Shown here: positions 16,412 to 24,574 of the stretch, piece by piece
Position numbering within the stretch: position 1 is the first letter of the stretch
Layout: every line of letters starts with the position of its first letter
DNA from: Mesorhizobium sp. Root554
Lineage (GTDB): Bacteria; Pseudomonadota; Alphaproteobacteria; Rhizobiales; Rhizobiaceae
Length of the DNA: 64,000 nucleotides
Reading direction: 5' to 3'
NCBI RefSeq assembly: GCF_001427025.1
Contig: NZ_LMGA01000001.1
Coordinates: forward strand, 3,298,017-3,362,016
Notes under the pieces: model-generated
The model's input: only the letters and a program-made list of their open reading frames with translations
What the model was told of the DNA's origin: nothing
Database searches by the model: none
Translations under genes and position numbers: made by a program

Positions 16412-17476
16412 TCACAGCCGCACCGCCTTGCCGGTTCGCACGCTCTCGTCCGCCGCCAGGCAAACGGCCAGCGACTTCACCGCGTCGTCCATATGGCGGG
16501 TCAGGTCGATATCCTCGCGGATAGCCTTGAGCAGGAAGGCCTGTTCGGCGTCGCACAGTTCCTGATGGCCGGGTTCGCCTTGCATGGACAGAAGCTCGTC
16601 CGGATTGGCGAATTTCCCATCCGGTCCGGTCGTCGCGCTGTGCAGCCTTATGGTCGAGGTTTTCGTATGTGTATCGATGTCGTCGGATTTCACGCCTTCC
16701 GCCATGACGATCGATACGCAGCCGTTCGGCGAGATCACGTCCTTCACGAAGAAGGCGGTTTCCGAAATCATCGGACCCCAGCCGGCCTCGTACCAGCCGA
16801 CCGAGCCGTCCTCGAACAGCACTTGCAGATGGCCGTAATTGTACATGTCCGACGCGATCTCGTCGGACAGCCGCACGCCCATGCCACGCACTTCCACCGG
16901 CCGGGTATCGGTGATCTGCAGCATGACATCGAGATAATGCACGCCGCAGTCGACGATCGGCGAGGTCGTCTGCATCAGTTGCTTGTGCGTGCCCCATGTT
17001 GCGCCAGAGGATTGCTGGTTCAAATTCATGCGGAAGACATAGGGGCCGCCGAGTTTGCGGGCCTCCGCGATCAGCCGCATCCATGATGGGTGATGGCGCA
17101 ATATGTAGCCGACGACCAGCTTCTTGCCGTTAGCCTTCGCTGCATCGACGACGCGTTGCGCATCGGCGATCGTCGTGGCCAGCGGCTTTTCGACGAAGAC
17201 ATGACAGCCGGCTTCCAGCGCCCTCACGGCGTAGTCCGCATGGCTGTCCGAATAGGTGGCGATGGCGACGACATCCGGTCTCTCGGTGGCAATCGCCTCG
17301 TCGAAGGAACGGCGGATTTCCTGGCCGGACAGACCGCCCGGCAACGGCACGTCCGAACGGTTCACCAGCGCGGCGATCTCGAAGCCCGGATTCTGGTGAT
17401 AGGCCAGCGCATGGCTGCGGCCCATATTGCCGAGCCCGGCAATGACGACACGCAGGGGGTTCAGCGACATGCTCAT
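16412..17476 (-). CDS. Gfo/Idh/MocA family oxidoreductase
   Basis: 354-residue NAD(P)-dependent oxidoreductase. The Rossmann motif [14 protein letters not shown] is at residues 10-23, the family signature FVEKPLATT near 94-102, and the C-terminal sugar-binding domain contains [11 protein letters not shown] with the catalytic-type His. It overlaps the upstream permease stop (ATGA), so it is an integral part of the importer operon. The family oxidises or isomerises sugars such as inositol, glucose, or anhydro sugars; which amino-sugar derivative would be the substrate here is unknown. It is not a standard member of GlcNAc or MurNAc catabolism, so it is the least explained gene of the operon. 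Confidence 0.9.
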   Translation of the reverse strand: MSMSLNPLRVVIAGLGNMGRSHALAYHQNPGFEIAALVNRSDVPLPGGLSGQEIRRSFDEAIATERPDVVAIATYSDSHADYAVRALEAGCHVFVEKPLATTIADAQRVVDAAKANGKKLVVGYILRHHPSWMRLIAEARKLGGPYVFRMNLNQQSSGATWGTHKQLMQTTSPIVDCGVHYLDVMLQITDTRPVEVRGMGVRLSDEIASDMYNYGHLQVLFEDGSVGWYEAGWGPMISETAFFVKDVISPNGCVSIVMAEGVKSDDIDTHTKTSTIRLHSATTGPDGKFANPDELLSMQGEPGHQELCDAEQAFLLKAIREDIDLTRHMDDAVKSLAVCLAADESVRTGKAVRL

Positions 17477-18312
17477 TTCACCGCTCCTGACGTGATGCCC
17501 CGGATCAGTTGCCGCGAGAAGATGACGTAAAGAACGAGCACCGGCAGGATGGCAAGCGACAGCGCCGCCAGCACGGCGTTCCAGTTGGTGACGAACTGGC
17601 CGAGGAAAAGCTGCGCGCCCAGCGTCACAGTCTTGGTGCTTTCCGACGGCGCCAGGATGAGCGGGAACCAGAGATCGTTCCAGATCGGGATCATGGTGAA
17701 GACGGCGACGGTCGCCATGGATGGCCGCACCAGCGGCAGCACGAGGCGGAAGAAGATCGTGTATTCGGACAGGCCGTCGATGCGGCCGGCGTTCTTGAGG
17801 TCGTCGGAGACGCCGCGCATGAACTCCGACAGGATGAACACGGCGAGCGGCAGCCCCTGCGCCGTATAGACCAGGATCAGCGCCGTCAGTGTGTTGACCA
17901 GCCCGCCGGCGACCATCATCTGCAGGATCGCCACGGTGCCCAGCCGGATCGGGATCATGATGCCGAGCGCCAGATAGAGCCCCATCAACGTGTTGCCGCG
18001 AAAGCGGTATTCCGACAAGGCGAAGGCCGCCATGGCGCCGAACAGGAGCACGAAGAACAGCGACGCGACCGTGACGACGATGCTGTTCTGGAAATAGAGA
18101 AGGAAGTCGCCCTGGTTCACCACCGTGGCGTAGCCGACGAGGTCGAACGTCGTGCCTGTCGGCGGCATCAGCGGCGTGCGGAAGATGGCGGCGCGCGACT
18201 TGAACGAATTGACGATGATCAGCACGACCGGAAACAGCGCGATGATCGTGTAGACGATCAGGATCGCATGTGCAGCAACCGAGCGTGGAAGGGAAGAAGT
18301 GGCGCGGCTCAT
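17473..18312 (-). CDS. Carbohydrate ABC transporter permease (MalG type)
   Basis: 279-residue inner-membrane permease with about six hydrophobic helices, beginning with AHAILIVYTIIALFPVVLII. The EAA loop that contacts the ATPase is seen as KNAGRIDGLSEYTIFFRLVLPLVRP around 185-210, with the usual A-x-x-DG pattern. It pairs with the MalF-type permease ending 10 bases upstream and overlaps the Gfo/Idh/MocA gene. Belongs to the CUT1 family of oligosaccharide/amino-sugar importers. Confidence 0.92.
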   Translation of the reverse strand: MSRATSSLPRSVAAHAILIVYTIIALFPVVLIIVNSFKSRAAIFRTPLMPPTGTTFDLVGYATVVNQGDFLLYFQNSIVVTVASLFFVLLFGAMAAFALSEYRFRGNTLMGLYLALGIMIPIRLGTVAILQMMVAGGLVNTLTALILVYTAQGLPLAVFILSEFMRGVSDDLKNAGRIDGLSEYTIFFRLVLPLVRPSMATVAVFTMIPIWNDLWFPLILAPSESTKTVTLGAQLFLGQFVTNWNAVLAALSLAILPVLVLYVIFSRQLIRGITSGAVK

Positions 18313-18321
18313 CCTACCCCC

Positions 18322-19251
18322 TCAGAACTGGTAGCGACGCAGGCGCGTCTGGATGAGGAACAGATAGATGCACACGCCGGCCAGGATGATCAGGAACATC
18401 ATCGTCGCGATTGCCGCACCCATATTGGGATTACCGACCTGGAGCTGGAAACCGAAGAAGGCGCGGTAGAGGAAGGTGCCAAGAATATCGGTCGAGTAGT
18501 TGGGGCCGGCAAGCGCGCCTTGCGCCGAGTAGATCAGGTCGAAGGCGTTGAAATTGCCGACGAAGGTGAGCACCGAAATAATGCCGATGGCCGGCAGGAT
18601 TAGCGGCAGCTTTATCTTCCAGAATTGCGACCAGCCAGTCACGCCGTCGCATTCGGCCGCCTCGATCACTTCATCCGGGATCGACAAAAGGGCTGCATAA
18701 ATCAGCATCATCGGGATGCCGACGAATTGCCATACGGAAATCAGGGCCAGCGTGGTCAGCGCATAGGCTTCCTTGCCGAGCCACGGCGTGAACAGGCTCT
18801 TCAGGCCGATCAGGTCGAGCAGGTTTGGCGCCACGCCCCAGAGCGGCGACAGGATGAGCTTCCAGGCAAAGCCGACAACGACAAAGGAAAGCACAGTCGG
18901 TACGAAAATGGCCGTGCGGTAGAAGGTGGAGAAACGCAGGCGAGGGCTGGACAGAAGCGCCGCCAGCAGGATGCCGATCGGGTTTTGCACGAGCATATGG
19001 ACGATGAAGAACCATACATTGTTGCGCAGCGCGTTCCAGAAGCCAGCTGACCAATTCGGATCGCCGAACAGGGTGCGGAAATTCTGCAGGCCGACGAAGG
19101 TCTGGCTCCGCTCGATGTTGCGGAATAGGGAAAGCTGCAGCGTGCCGGCCAGCGGTAGGATCATGATCGCGGTATAGACCAGCACCGCCGGCGCCAGGAA
19201 CACGAGGATGTGCCAGCGGAACGGTTTTTTCGGTGATGCTGTTGCGGCCAT
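18322..19251 (-). CDS. Sugar ABC transporter permease (MalF/UgpA type)
   Basis: 309-residue permease with six to seven hydrophobic segments. The first, ILVFLAPAVLVYTAIMILPLAG, follows a short basic N-terminus. The EAA loop is visible as EAAECDGVTGWSQFWKIKLPLILPA near 215-240. It lies 215 bases downstream of the binding-protein gene, a gap filled by a GC-rich inverted repeat that probably lowers permease expression relative to the binding protein. Forms the membrane channel with the MalG-type partner. Confidence 0.92.
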   Translation of the reverse strand: MAATASPKKPFRWHILVFLAPAVLVYTAIMILPLAGTLQLSLFRNIERSQTFVGLQNFRTLFGDPNWSAGFWNALRNNVWFFIVHMLVQNPIGILLAALLSSPRLRFSTFYRTAIFVPTVLSFVVVGFAWKLILSPLWGVAPNLLDLIGLKSLFTPWLGKEAYALTTLALISVWQFVGIPMMLIYAALLSIPDEVIEAAECDGVTGWSQFWKIKLPLILPAIGIISVLTFVGNFNAFDLIYSAQGALAGPNYSTDILGTFLYRAFFGFQLQVGNPNMGAAIATMMFLIILAGVCIYLFLIQTRLRRYQF

Positions 19252-19305
19252 GGATGCGAGCCTGTTGAGAAGTTGGAGATTAGCCGCGCCCGCTGGGCCG
19301 GCACA

Positions 19306-19456
19306 CCCTCCCCCTTGAGGGGAGGGCGGCGAGCAATCGTAGCGGAGCGAAGATTGAGAGCAGGGCTGGGGGTAGGTCAGCGTGGAGCGCTGCCTCGATC
19401 ACCCCCGCCCGCGTCAAAAACCTCGCAAGCTCGGTCCTCCCCAAAAGGGGGGAGGG
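19306..19456. repeat. GC-rich inverted repeat between binding-protein and permease genes
   Basis: Two hairpins with related sequences face each other: CCCTCCCC/GGGGAGGG at 19306-19326 and CCTCCCC/GGGGAGG at 19436-19455. Each is self-complementary and the ends are inverted copies of one another (ACCCTCCCCC type), bounding about 110 bases without a gene. This is the layout of a palindromic intergenic element of the RIME/REP-like kind seen in rhizobia. Located 3' of the binding-protein gene in an operon, it could stabilise that mRNA or attenuate readthrough. Confidence 0.6.
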
Positions 19457-19466
19457 TAAAGTGCTC

Positions 19467-20726
19467 TTACTTAGCCGGCTTGTACCAGGCGTCGAGACCG
19501 TCCTGCAGTTTCTTGGCCGCGGCTTCCGGCGTATCGGTGCCATTGATCACATTGGCCGATTCCACCCAGGTCTCGTTCTCGAGGTTCGGGGTGCCGCGCG
19601 ACAGGATCTGGTAGGTTGAGCGGATCGTCGGCTTGCACTTCTCGCGCCACGAGACGAACTCCTGCGCCAGCGGGTCTTCCATCTTCACTGGCGAGGAGTT
19701 CAGGCTGAAGAAGCCGGGCAGCGCGTTGGCATAGATGGTGGCGAATTCCGGCGAGGCGACCCAGGTGAGGAATTTCTTCGCCGCGTCAGCGTTCTTGGAG
19801 GCGGCGTTCAAACCCATGCCGATGTCGTTGTGGTCGGAGATGTAGCAGGTGTCGCCGGCCTTTTCGACCGGCGGCGGGAAGGCGCCCATCTTGAACTGCG
19901 CCTGCGTGTTGAACACCGAGATTTCCCATGAGCCGGACGGATAGATGGCGGCGCGCCCGAGCGTGAACAGGTTCTGGCTGTCGGGATAGGTTTGTGCCTC
20001 GAAGCCGTCGCCCAGATAGGGCTTCCATTTCGCCAGTTCGGCATAGGGAGCGACCCAGTCGGCGTCAGTCAGTTTCTGCTCGCCCTTGATAAGCGCCAGA
20101 CGGCCTTCCTCGCCCTTCCAGTAGTTTGGACCGATGTTCTGATAGCCCATGGTCGCGGCTTCCCAGAGGTCCTTGGTGCCCATCGCCATCGGCACGTAGG
20201 TGCCGTCGGCCTTGATCTTGTCGAGCGCTGCGAAGAACTCGTCACGCGTCTGCGGCACCTTGATGCCGAGCTTGTCGAAAGCGTCCTTGTTGTAGATGAA
20301 GCCATGGATGACCGAGGCCATCGGCACGCAGAAATTCGCCTTGCCGTCGTCCGTGGTCCAAGCCGCCTTGGCGACATCGGAGAAGTTCTCCATGCCGGGC
20401 AGGGTGGTCAGGTCGGCGAGGTTCTTCTTGTTGTAGAGGTCGAGCGACTTGTCGAACGGGCGGCAGGTGATCAGGTCGCCGGCCGAACCTGCCTGAAGCT
20501 TGGCGCCGAGCGCGGCATCATACTCGGTTGGGGCCGACGGCGAGAACACGACCTTGATGCCGGGATTCTTGGCTTCGAACGCCGGGATCAGCTTCTCCTG
20601 CCAGATGGCGAGATCGTCGTTGCGCCAGCTTTCGATGTTCAGCGTCACGTCCTGGGCATGAGCGGTGCCGGCAGCGCCAAGCACGCTCGAACCCAGAAGA
20701 AGGGCGGTAAAGAGCTTCGTCTTCAT
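19467..20726 (-). CDS. ABC transporter substrate-binding protein (amino sugar/oligosaccharide)
   Basis: 419-residue periplasmic binding protein of family 1 (CUT1). A Sec signal peptide is evident: KTKLF, hydrophobic TALLLGSSVLGAAG, and cleavage after AHA at residue 24. The mature protein has two lobes with an aromatic-rich binding cleft (WEAATMGYQNIGPNYWKG, IYPSGSWEISVFN). The ATG lies only two bases after the murQ stop and uses a GGGAGA SD inside the end of murQ. With murQ as first cistron and nagA-type genes divergent, the likely ligands are GlcNAc, MurNAc or their oligomers, an inference from context only. Confidence 0.92.
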   Translation of the reverse strand: MKTKLFTALLLGSSVLGAAGTAHAQDVTLNIESWRNDDLAIWQEKLIPAFEAKNPGIKVVFSPSAPTEYDAALGAKLQAGSAGDLITCRPFDKSLDLYNKKNLADLTTLPGMENFSDVAKAAWTTDDGKANFCVPMASVIHGFIYNKDAFDKLGIKVPQTRDEFFAALDKIKADGTYVPMAMGTKDLWEAATMGYQNIGPNYWKGEEGRLALIKGEQKLTDADWVAPYAELAKWKPYLGDGFEAQTYPDSQNLFTLGRAAIYPSGSWEISVFNTQAQFKMGAFPPPVEKAGDTCYISDHNDIGMGLNAASKNADAAKKFLTWVASPEFATIYANALPGFFSLNSSPVKMEDPLAQEFVSWREKCKPTIRSTYQILSRGTPNLENETWVESANVINGTDTPEAAAKKLQDGLDAWYKPAK

Positions 20727-20728
20727 TT

Positions 20729-21685
20729 TCAGTCTCCCAATTGACCTTTTTCAGGTTCGGCTTTGAAACGGTTGTGGGTGGTTTGCATCCTCCCCTCGAT
20801 TGCGGACAGGGCCGGCCTGAGCTTCTGGCCGCTTTGGTCCAGCATTTTGTGTGCCGTATCGGCATCGGTCGCACCCGCTGCCAAAAGGATGGCGGCCTTG
20901 ACGGAGCCACCGCTTTTCTCAAGCAGGCGAGAAGCCTCGCCATGGCTGCGGCCAGTGACCGCCGCGACGATGCGTGTGGCGCGGTCGCGCAGCTTGATGT
21001 TGTCTGCGGTCAAATTGACCATGTAGCCGTCATGCACATGTCCGAGATGGATGGCGGCCAGCGTCGACAGCATGTTGAGCGCGATCTTCTGCGCCGTGCC
21101 GGCGCCCATGCGGGTCGAGCCGGCGATGACTTCCGGCGGGGTCTTCAGGAGAATGGCGACGTCGGCTTGCTTGAACAGCGCTGCATCGGCGTTGTTGGCG
21201 ATGGCGATGGTGGCCGCACCGCGCCTCCGGGCTTCTTCAAGCGCCCGCAAGGCGTAAGGCGTCGAGCCGCTGGCGGAGACGGCGATCAGGCAATCGCCCG
21301 CGCCGATCGACGCCGATGCAACAGCCTCCGTCGCTTCTTCCGTGTCGTCCTCGGCGGCCCCTGCAAGGGTGCGGAGCGCCTCGTCGCCGCCGGCCAGCAA
21401 TATCGAGATGCGCTCGCGCTCGAGGCCGAACGTGCCGGGTAATTCCAGCGCATCGGCCAGCGCCATCAGCCCCGAGCTTCCGGCTGCCGCATAGGCGAGC
21501 CTGCCGCCGGCGCCAAGGCAATTGGCAACCAGGACGGCGGCTTGTGCGATGGCGGGAATGGCGTCGCGCACGGTGGCGGCGGCTTCAATCTGCGCGTCGG
21601 CCAGCGACCGCAGGATGGCGTCGGGAGCCTGGGCGTCGAGCCCGGGAGCATTCCTGTGCTGCGCCTCTGTGCGCGGTTCCGCCAT
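20729..21685 (-). CDS. murQ: N-acetylmuramic acid 6-phosphate etherase
   Basis: 318 residues from the ATG at 21685, which has a GGAGG six bases upstream; the longer frame starts in promoter DNA. MurQ removes D-lactate from MurNAc-6-phosphate giving GlcNAc-6-phosphate. The N-terminal motif AEPRTEAQHRN, the SIS-fold sugar-phosphate site GGRLAYAAAGSSGLMALAD and the ISILLAGGDEALRTLAGAAEDD block with acidic residues agree with the family; STRMGAGTAQKIALNMLST and the C-terminal three-helix domain (LLEKSGGSVKAAILLA) complete it. It is the first gene of a leftward operon with the sugar importer. Promoter and operator lie at 21706-21733. Confidence 0.95.
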   Translation of the reverse strand: MAEPRTEAQHRNAPGLDAQAPDAILRSLADAQIEAAATVRDAIPAIAQAAVLVANCLGAGGRLAYAAAGSSGLMALADALELPGTFGLERERISILLAGGDEALRTLAGAAEDDTEEATEAVASASIGAGDCLIAVSASGSTPYALRALEEARRRGAATIAIANNADAALFKQADVAILLKTPPEVIAGSTRMGAGTAQKIALNMLSTLAAIHLGHVHDGYMVNLTADNIKLRDRATRIVAAVTGRSHGEASRLLEKSGGSVKAAILLAAGATDADTAHKMLDQSGQKLRPALSAIEGRMQTTHNRFKAEPEKGQLGD

Positions 21686-21705
21686 CTGTTTCCTCCGAAT
21701 GAAAG

Positions 21706-21733
21706 ACAATACCAAAAAAATACCACTTGTCCA
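21706..21733 (-). promoter_or_regulatory. murQ promoter with TGGTAT direct-repeat operator
   Basis: On the minus strand TGGACA (21733-21728) and TATTGT (21711-21706) are separated by 16 bases. The 17-mer TGGTATTTTTTTGGTAT (21725-21709), two TGGTAT units 11 bases apart, fills the spacer and overlaps the -10. The same element occurs at 21843-21859 for the divergent operon. A HutC-type GntR repressor encoded at 22761 is the natural candidate to bind it. Confidence 0.6.
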
Positions 21734-21833
21734 CACGCATTAACGAGTTTTCAAACAGCCAAGGATGAAAGTGAGAAAAAATGATGATTTTCAATGAGAT
21801 AAATCTTAACCGTTTGTCAGTGGAAATTAATCC

Positions 21834-21862
21834 TTGGTCAATTGGTATTTTATTGGTATGGT
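21834..21862 (+). promoter_or_regulatory. Kinase-operon promoter with TGGTAT direct-repeat operator
   Basis: TTGGTC (21834-21839) and TATGGT (21857-21862) with a 17-base spacer form a weak promoter for the rightward operon. The 17-mer TGGTATTTTATTGGTAT at 21843-21859 differs from the divergent murQ copy by one base and again covers the spacer and -10. Extra TTGGTCAA and TGGTCAAA half-sites flank it, giving four near-helical-repeat half-sites in a row. Confidence 0.6.
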
Positions 21863-21882
21863 CAAATCGAGGAGACTCCAAT

Positions 21883-22764
21883 TTGGATTTCGTGCTCGGC
21901 ATCGACGGCGGCGGCACCAGTTGCAGGGCGGCTCTGGCCACTCCTGACGGCCGGATTCTGGCCCGCGCCAAGAGCGGGGCCGCCAATATACGCACCGATC
22001 TCACCGGCGCGCGAGACAACATCGTCGAGGCGGCGCGGCAGGCATTTCTTGCCGCCGGCCACACGCCGGAATTGATCGAAGCGACGCCGGCCGTTCTGGG
22101 GCTCGCCGGGGCCAATGTCGGCACCTATCGCCAGCAGTTGGAGACGATACTGCCTTTCAGCAAAAGCCGGGTCGAGACCGACGCCGAGATTGCCCTGGAA
22201 GGCGCCGTCGGCGGCGGCGATGGTGCAATGGCCATTCTCGGCACCGGCACGGCCTATATGGCGCGCAAGAATGGCAGTTCACGTGCCATAGGCGGCTGGG
22301 GCTTTCAGGTCGGCGATCAGGGCAGCGGCGCCCGCATCGGCCGCGATCTTCTCGAACAGACGCTGCTGGCCCATGATGGCATTCGCGCTGCCTCGCCGCT
22401 GACGGACGAGATGCTGGCAGTGTTCCGCGGCAATCCCGAGGATCTGGTCGAGTTTACCACCAACGCCAAACCAGGCGATTTCGGCGGCTTCGCGCCCAAG
22501 GTTTTTGAGCGCGCGGCGGCAGGCGATGCGGTGGCGAACTGGATCGTAGGCAAGGCGGTAGACGATGTCGAGGCGGCGCTCGGCGTGCTCAATCTGCGTG
22601 ACGGCGATCCCTTGTGCTTGCTCGGCGGGCTGGCTCCGCTTTACGCCTTGCGCCTTTCGCCGCGTTATCAGGCATTGCTGAAGCCACCGCTGGACGATGC
22701 GCTGGGCGGCGCGGTGCGCATGGCTGTGCGCTTGTTTACCGATGCGGCGGAGGTCGCTCCATGA
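21883..22764 (+). CDS. BadF/BadG-type sugar kinase (N-acetylglucosamine/N-acetylmuramate kinase)
   Basis: 293 residues from a TTG at 21883 with AGGAG eight bases upstream; the longer open frame (from 21781) runs through the promoter and operator and is not credible. ASKHA ATPase motifs are visible: LGIDGGGTSCRAAL at the N-terminus (phosphate 1), ILGTGTAYMARKNG near 109-122 (phosphate 2), GWGFQVGDQGSGARIGRDLL near 128-147, and LLGGLAPLY near the end. BadF/BadG proteins include human-type GlcNAc kinase and the clostridial MurNAc/GlcNAc kinase MurK. Since murQ is divergent and no phosphotransferase gene is present, cytoplasmic phosphorylation of both sugars is the likely role. It overlaps the GntR gene (ATGA). 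Confidence 0.85.
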   Translation: MDFVLGIDGGGTSCRAALATPDGRILARAKSGAANIRTDLTGARDNIVEAARQAFLAAGHTPELIEATPAVLGLAGANVGTYRQQLETILPFSKSRVETDAEIALEGAVGGGDGAMAILGTGTAYMARKNGSSRAIGGWGFQVGDQGSGARIGRDLLEQTLLAHDGIRAASPLTDEMLAVFRGNPEDLVEFTTNAKPGDFGGFAPKVFERAAAGDAVANWIVGKAVDDVEAALGVLNLRDGDPLCLLGGLAPLYALRLSPRYQALLKPPLDDALGGAVRMAVRLFTDAAEVAP

Positions 22765-23549
22765 GCGAAGCTGCCGATAGCATCTTCTCAGGTTTGAAGC
22801 AGTCGCAGCAGGGCGGCGCGCCACTCTATTTGCAATTGCGGCGGAGCATCGAGGACGCCGTGAACCGCGGCGTGATCGGACCTGGCGATGCCCTCCCTTC
22901 CGAACGCGATATCGCCAGCAAGGCGGATATATCCCGCGTCACCGTGCGCAAGGCTGTCCAGGACCTGGTCAAGGGCGGCATCCTGGTGCAACGGCACGGT
23001 TCCGGCACCTTCGTTGCGCCGCGCATGGAGCGTGTCGAACAGTCGCTGTCGCGGCTGACCTCCTTCACCGAGGACATGGCGCGCCGCGGCATGGCGGTGC
23101 GGTCGCAGTGGCTGGACCGCGGCCTCTATGCGCCGTCGCCGGAAGAGATGATGGTTCTCGGCCTTGCATCGAGCGAACTGGTCGCGCGCGTCGCGCGCCT
23201 GCGCATCGCCAACGATACGCCGCTCGCTATCGAGCGTGCCTCCATTTCGGCCAGCGTGCTGCCTGATCCCGGCGCCATCGCGACCTCGCTCTATGCGGTG
23301 CTTGAGACCACCGGTAACCGGCCGGTCAGGGCGGTGCAGCGCATATCCGCCGCCAATCTCGGCGAAAGCGATGCGCAATTGCTCGAAGTGCCGGCAGGCT
23401 CGGCCACTTTGCGCATCGAGCGCATCTCCTATCTCGGCAGCGGCAAGGTGATCGAGTTCACCCGCTCCATCTATCGCGGCGATGCCTATGACTTCGTCGC
23501 CGAACTGCGCCTCGGTGTTGCAAGCGACGGCAATGGGGAGCGCTCATGA
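22761..23549 (+). CDS. GntR/HutC family transcriptional regulator of amino-sugar genes
   Basis: 262 residues, starting at the ATG within the kinase stop. The N-terminal winged helix is typical of GntR (PLYLQLRRSIEDAVNRGVI, LPSERDIASKADISRVTVRKA, GSGTFVAPR), and residues from about 100 to 245 form a UTRA ligand-binding domain as in HutC/NagR/PhnF regulators, which often sense GlcNAc-6-phosphate or glucosamine-6-phosphate. Internal position in the operon it probably controls suggests autoregulation. The duplicated TGGTAT elements in the intergenic region are likely targets. No oddity in length. Confidence 0.9.
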   Translation: MSEAADSIFSGLKQSQQGGAPLYLQLRRSIEDAVNRGVIGPGDALPSERDIASKADISRVTVRKAVQDLVKGGILVQRHGSGTFVAPRMERVEQSLSRLTSFTEDMARRGMAVRSQWLDRGLYAPSPEEMMVLGLASSELVARVARLRIANDTPLAIERASISASVLPDPGAIATSLYAVLETTGNRPVRAVQRISAANLGESDAQLLEVPAGSATLRIERISYLGSGKVIEFTRSIYRGDAYDFVAELRLGVASDGNGERS

Positions 23550-24574
23550 CGGCCAAGACCCATATGCGGCGCGAGATCGAGGAAATTCCGCAAGCAGCGG
23601 CTCGCCTTCTCGACGGTTCAGGACCGGCGCTGACCGCCGCCGGCCGCGATATCCGCGCCCGCGATCCGAACTTCATCATCAGCGTGGCGCGCGGTTCGTC
23701 CGACCACGCCGCTACCTTCATCAAATACGCCGTCGAGCTGACTGCCGGGCTGGCTGTCGCCTCGGTGGGACCGTCGATCGCTTCCATCTACGGCGCGAAG
23801 CTGAGGCTGAACGGTTCGGCCTGCCTTGCGATATCGCAATCCGGAAAAAGTCCTGACATCGTCGCCATGGCTGAAAGCGCGCGCTCCCGCGGGGCGCTGA
23901 CCGTCGCGCTGACCAACACAGCCGGGTCGCCGCTGGCCTCGGCCTGCGACCATGCCATCGACATTCTCGCCGGCCCGGAGCGCAGCGTCGCCGCGACCAA
24001 GACATTCGTCAACTCGGCGCTGGCAGGGCTCGCCTTGATGGCGCATTGCACGCAAGACACCAGCCTGTTGACGGCGCTCAGGCAACTGCCACAGCATTTC
24101 GAAAAGGCCATCGACTGCGACTGGATGGCGCTGGCCGGCGCGCTGGCGAACCACGGCTCGCTGTTCGTGCTCGGTCGGGGTCCGTCCTACGCCATCGCCA
24201 GCGAAGCGGCGCTAAAGTTCAAGGAAACCTGCGCCATGCATGCCGAGGCCTATAGCGCCGCCGAGGTGATGCACGGGCCGCTGGCTCTGGTCGGGCCGGG
24301 CTTTCCCGTGCTGACGCTGGCGGCGCGGGACGCATCGCACCGGTCGGTCGCCGAAGCGGCGGATGACCTCGCCGGCAAGGGTGCGGCCTCATTCATCACC
24401 AGCGACGGCGCGAAGAAGGCCATTTCGCTTCCGTTCGTCGCCACCGGTCACCCGCTGACCGACCCGTTGCCGCTCGTTGTGTCCTTCTATGCCTTCATCG
24501 AAGCCTTTGCCCGCCATCGAGGCCTCGATCCGGATACTCCGCCCAATCTGCGGAAGGTGACGGAGACGATATGA
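23546..24574 (+). CDS. SIS-domain glucosamine-6-phosphate deaminase (NagB-II/GlmS-like)
   Basis: 342 residues with two SIS domains and no glutamine amidotransferase domain, the make-up of NagB-II, which converts glucosamine-6-phosphate to fructose-6-phosphate and ammonia. First SIS: ISVARGSSDHAATFIKY near 46-62 and AISQSGKSPDIVAM near 97-110; ERSVAATKTFVNSALAGL near 145 is the GlmS-type ATKTF segment. Second SIS: FVLGRGPSYAIASEAALKFKE near 208-228 followed by HAEAYSAAEVMHGP. The overlap with the regulator upstream and nagA downstream (both ATGA) places it in the catabolic chain. AgaS-like activity on galactosamine-6-phosphate is the alternative. Confidence 0.85.
   Translation: MTAKTHMRREIEEIPQAAARLLDGSGPALTAAGRDIRARDPNFIISVARGSSDHAATFIKYAVELTAGLAVASVGPSIASIYGAKLRLNGSACLAISQSGKSPDIVAMAESARSRGALTVALTNTAGSPLASACDHAIDILAGPERSVAATKTFVNSALAGLALMAHCTQDTSLLTALRQLPQHFEKAIDCDWMALAGALANHGSLFVLGRGPSYAIASEAALKFKETCAMHAEAYSAAEVMHGPLALVGPGFPVLTLAARDASHRSVAEAADDLAGKGAASFITSDGAKKAISLPFVATGHPLTDPLPLVVSFYAFIEAFARHRGLDPDTPPNLRKVTETI

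Noticed and set aside
21781-21882. ATG-started N-terminal extension of the sugar kinase
   Set aside because: It would translate the AT-rich promoter and operator; the TTG at 21883 has an SD and starts exactly at the conserved ATPase strand.
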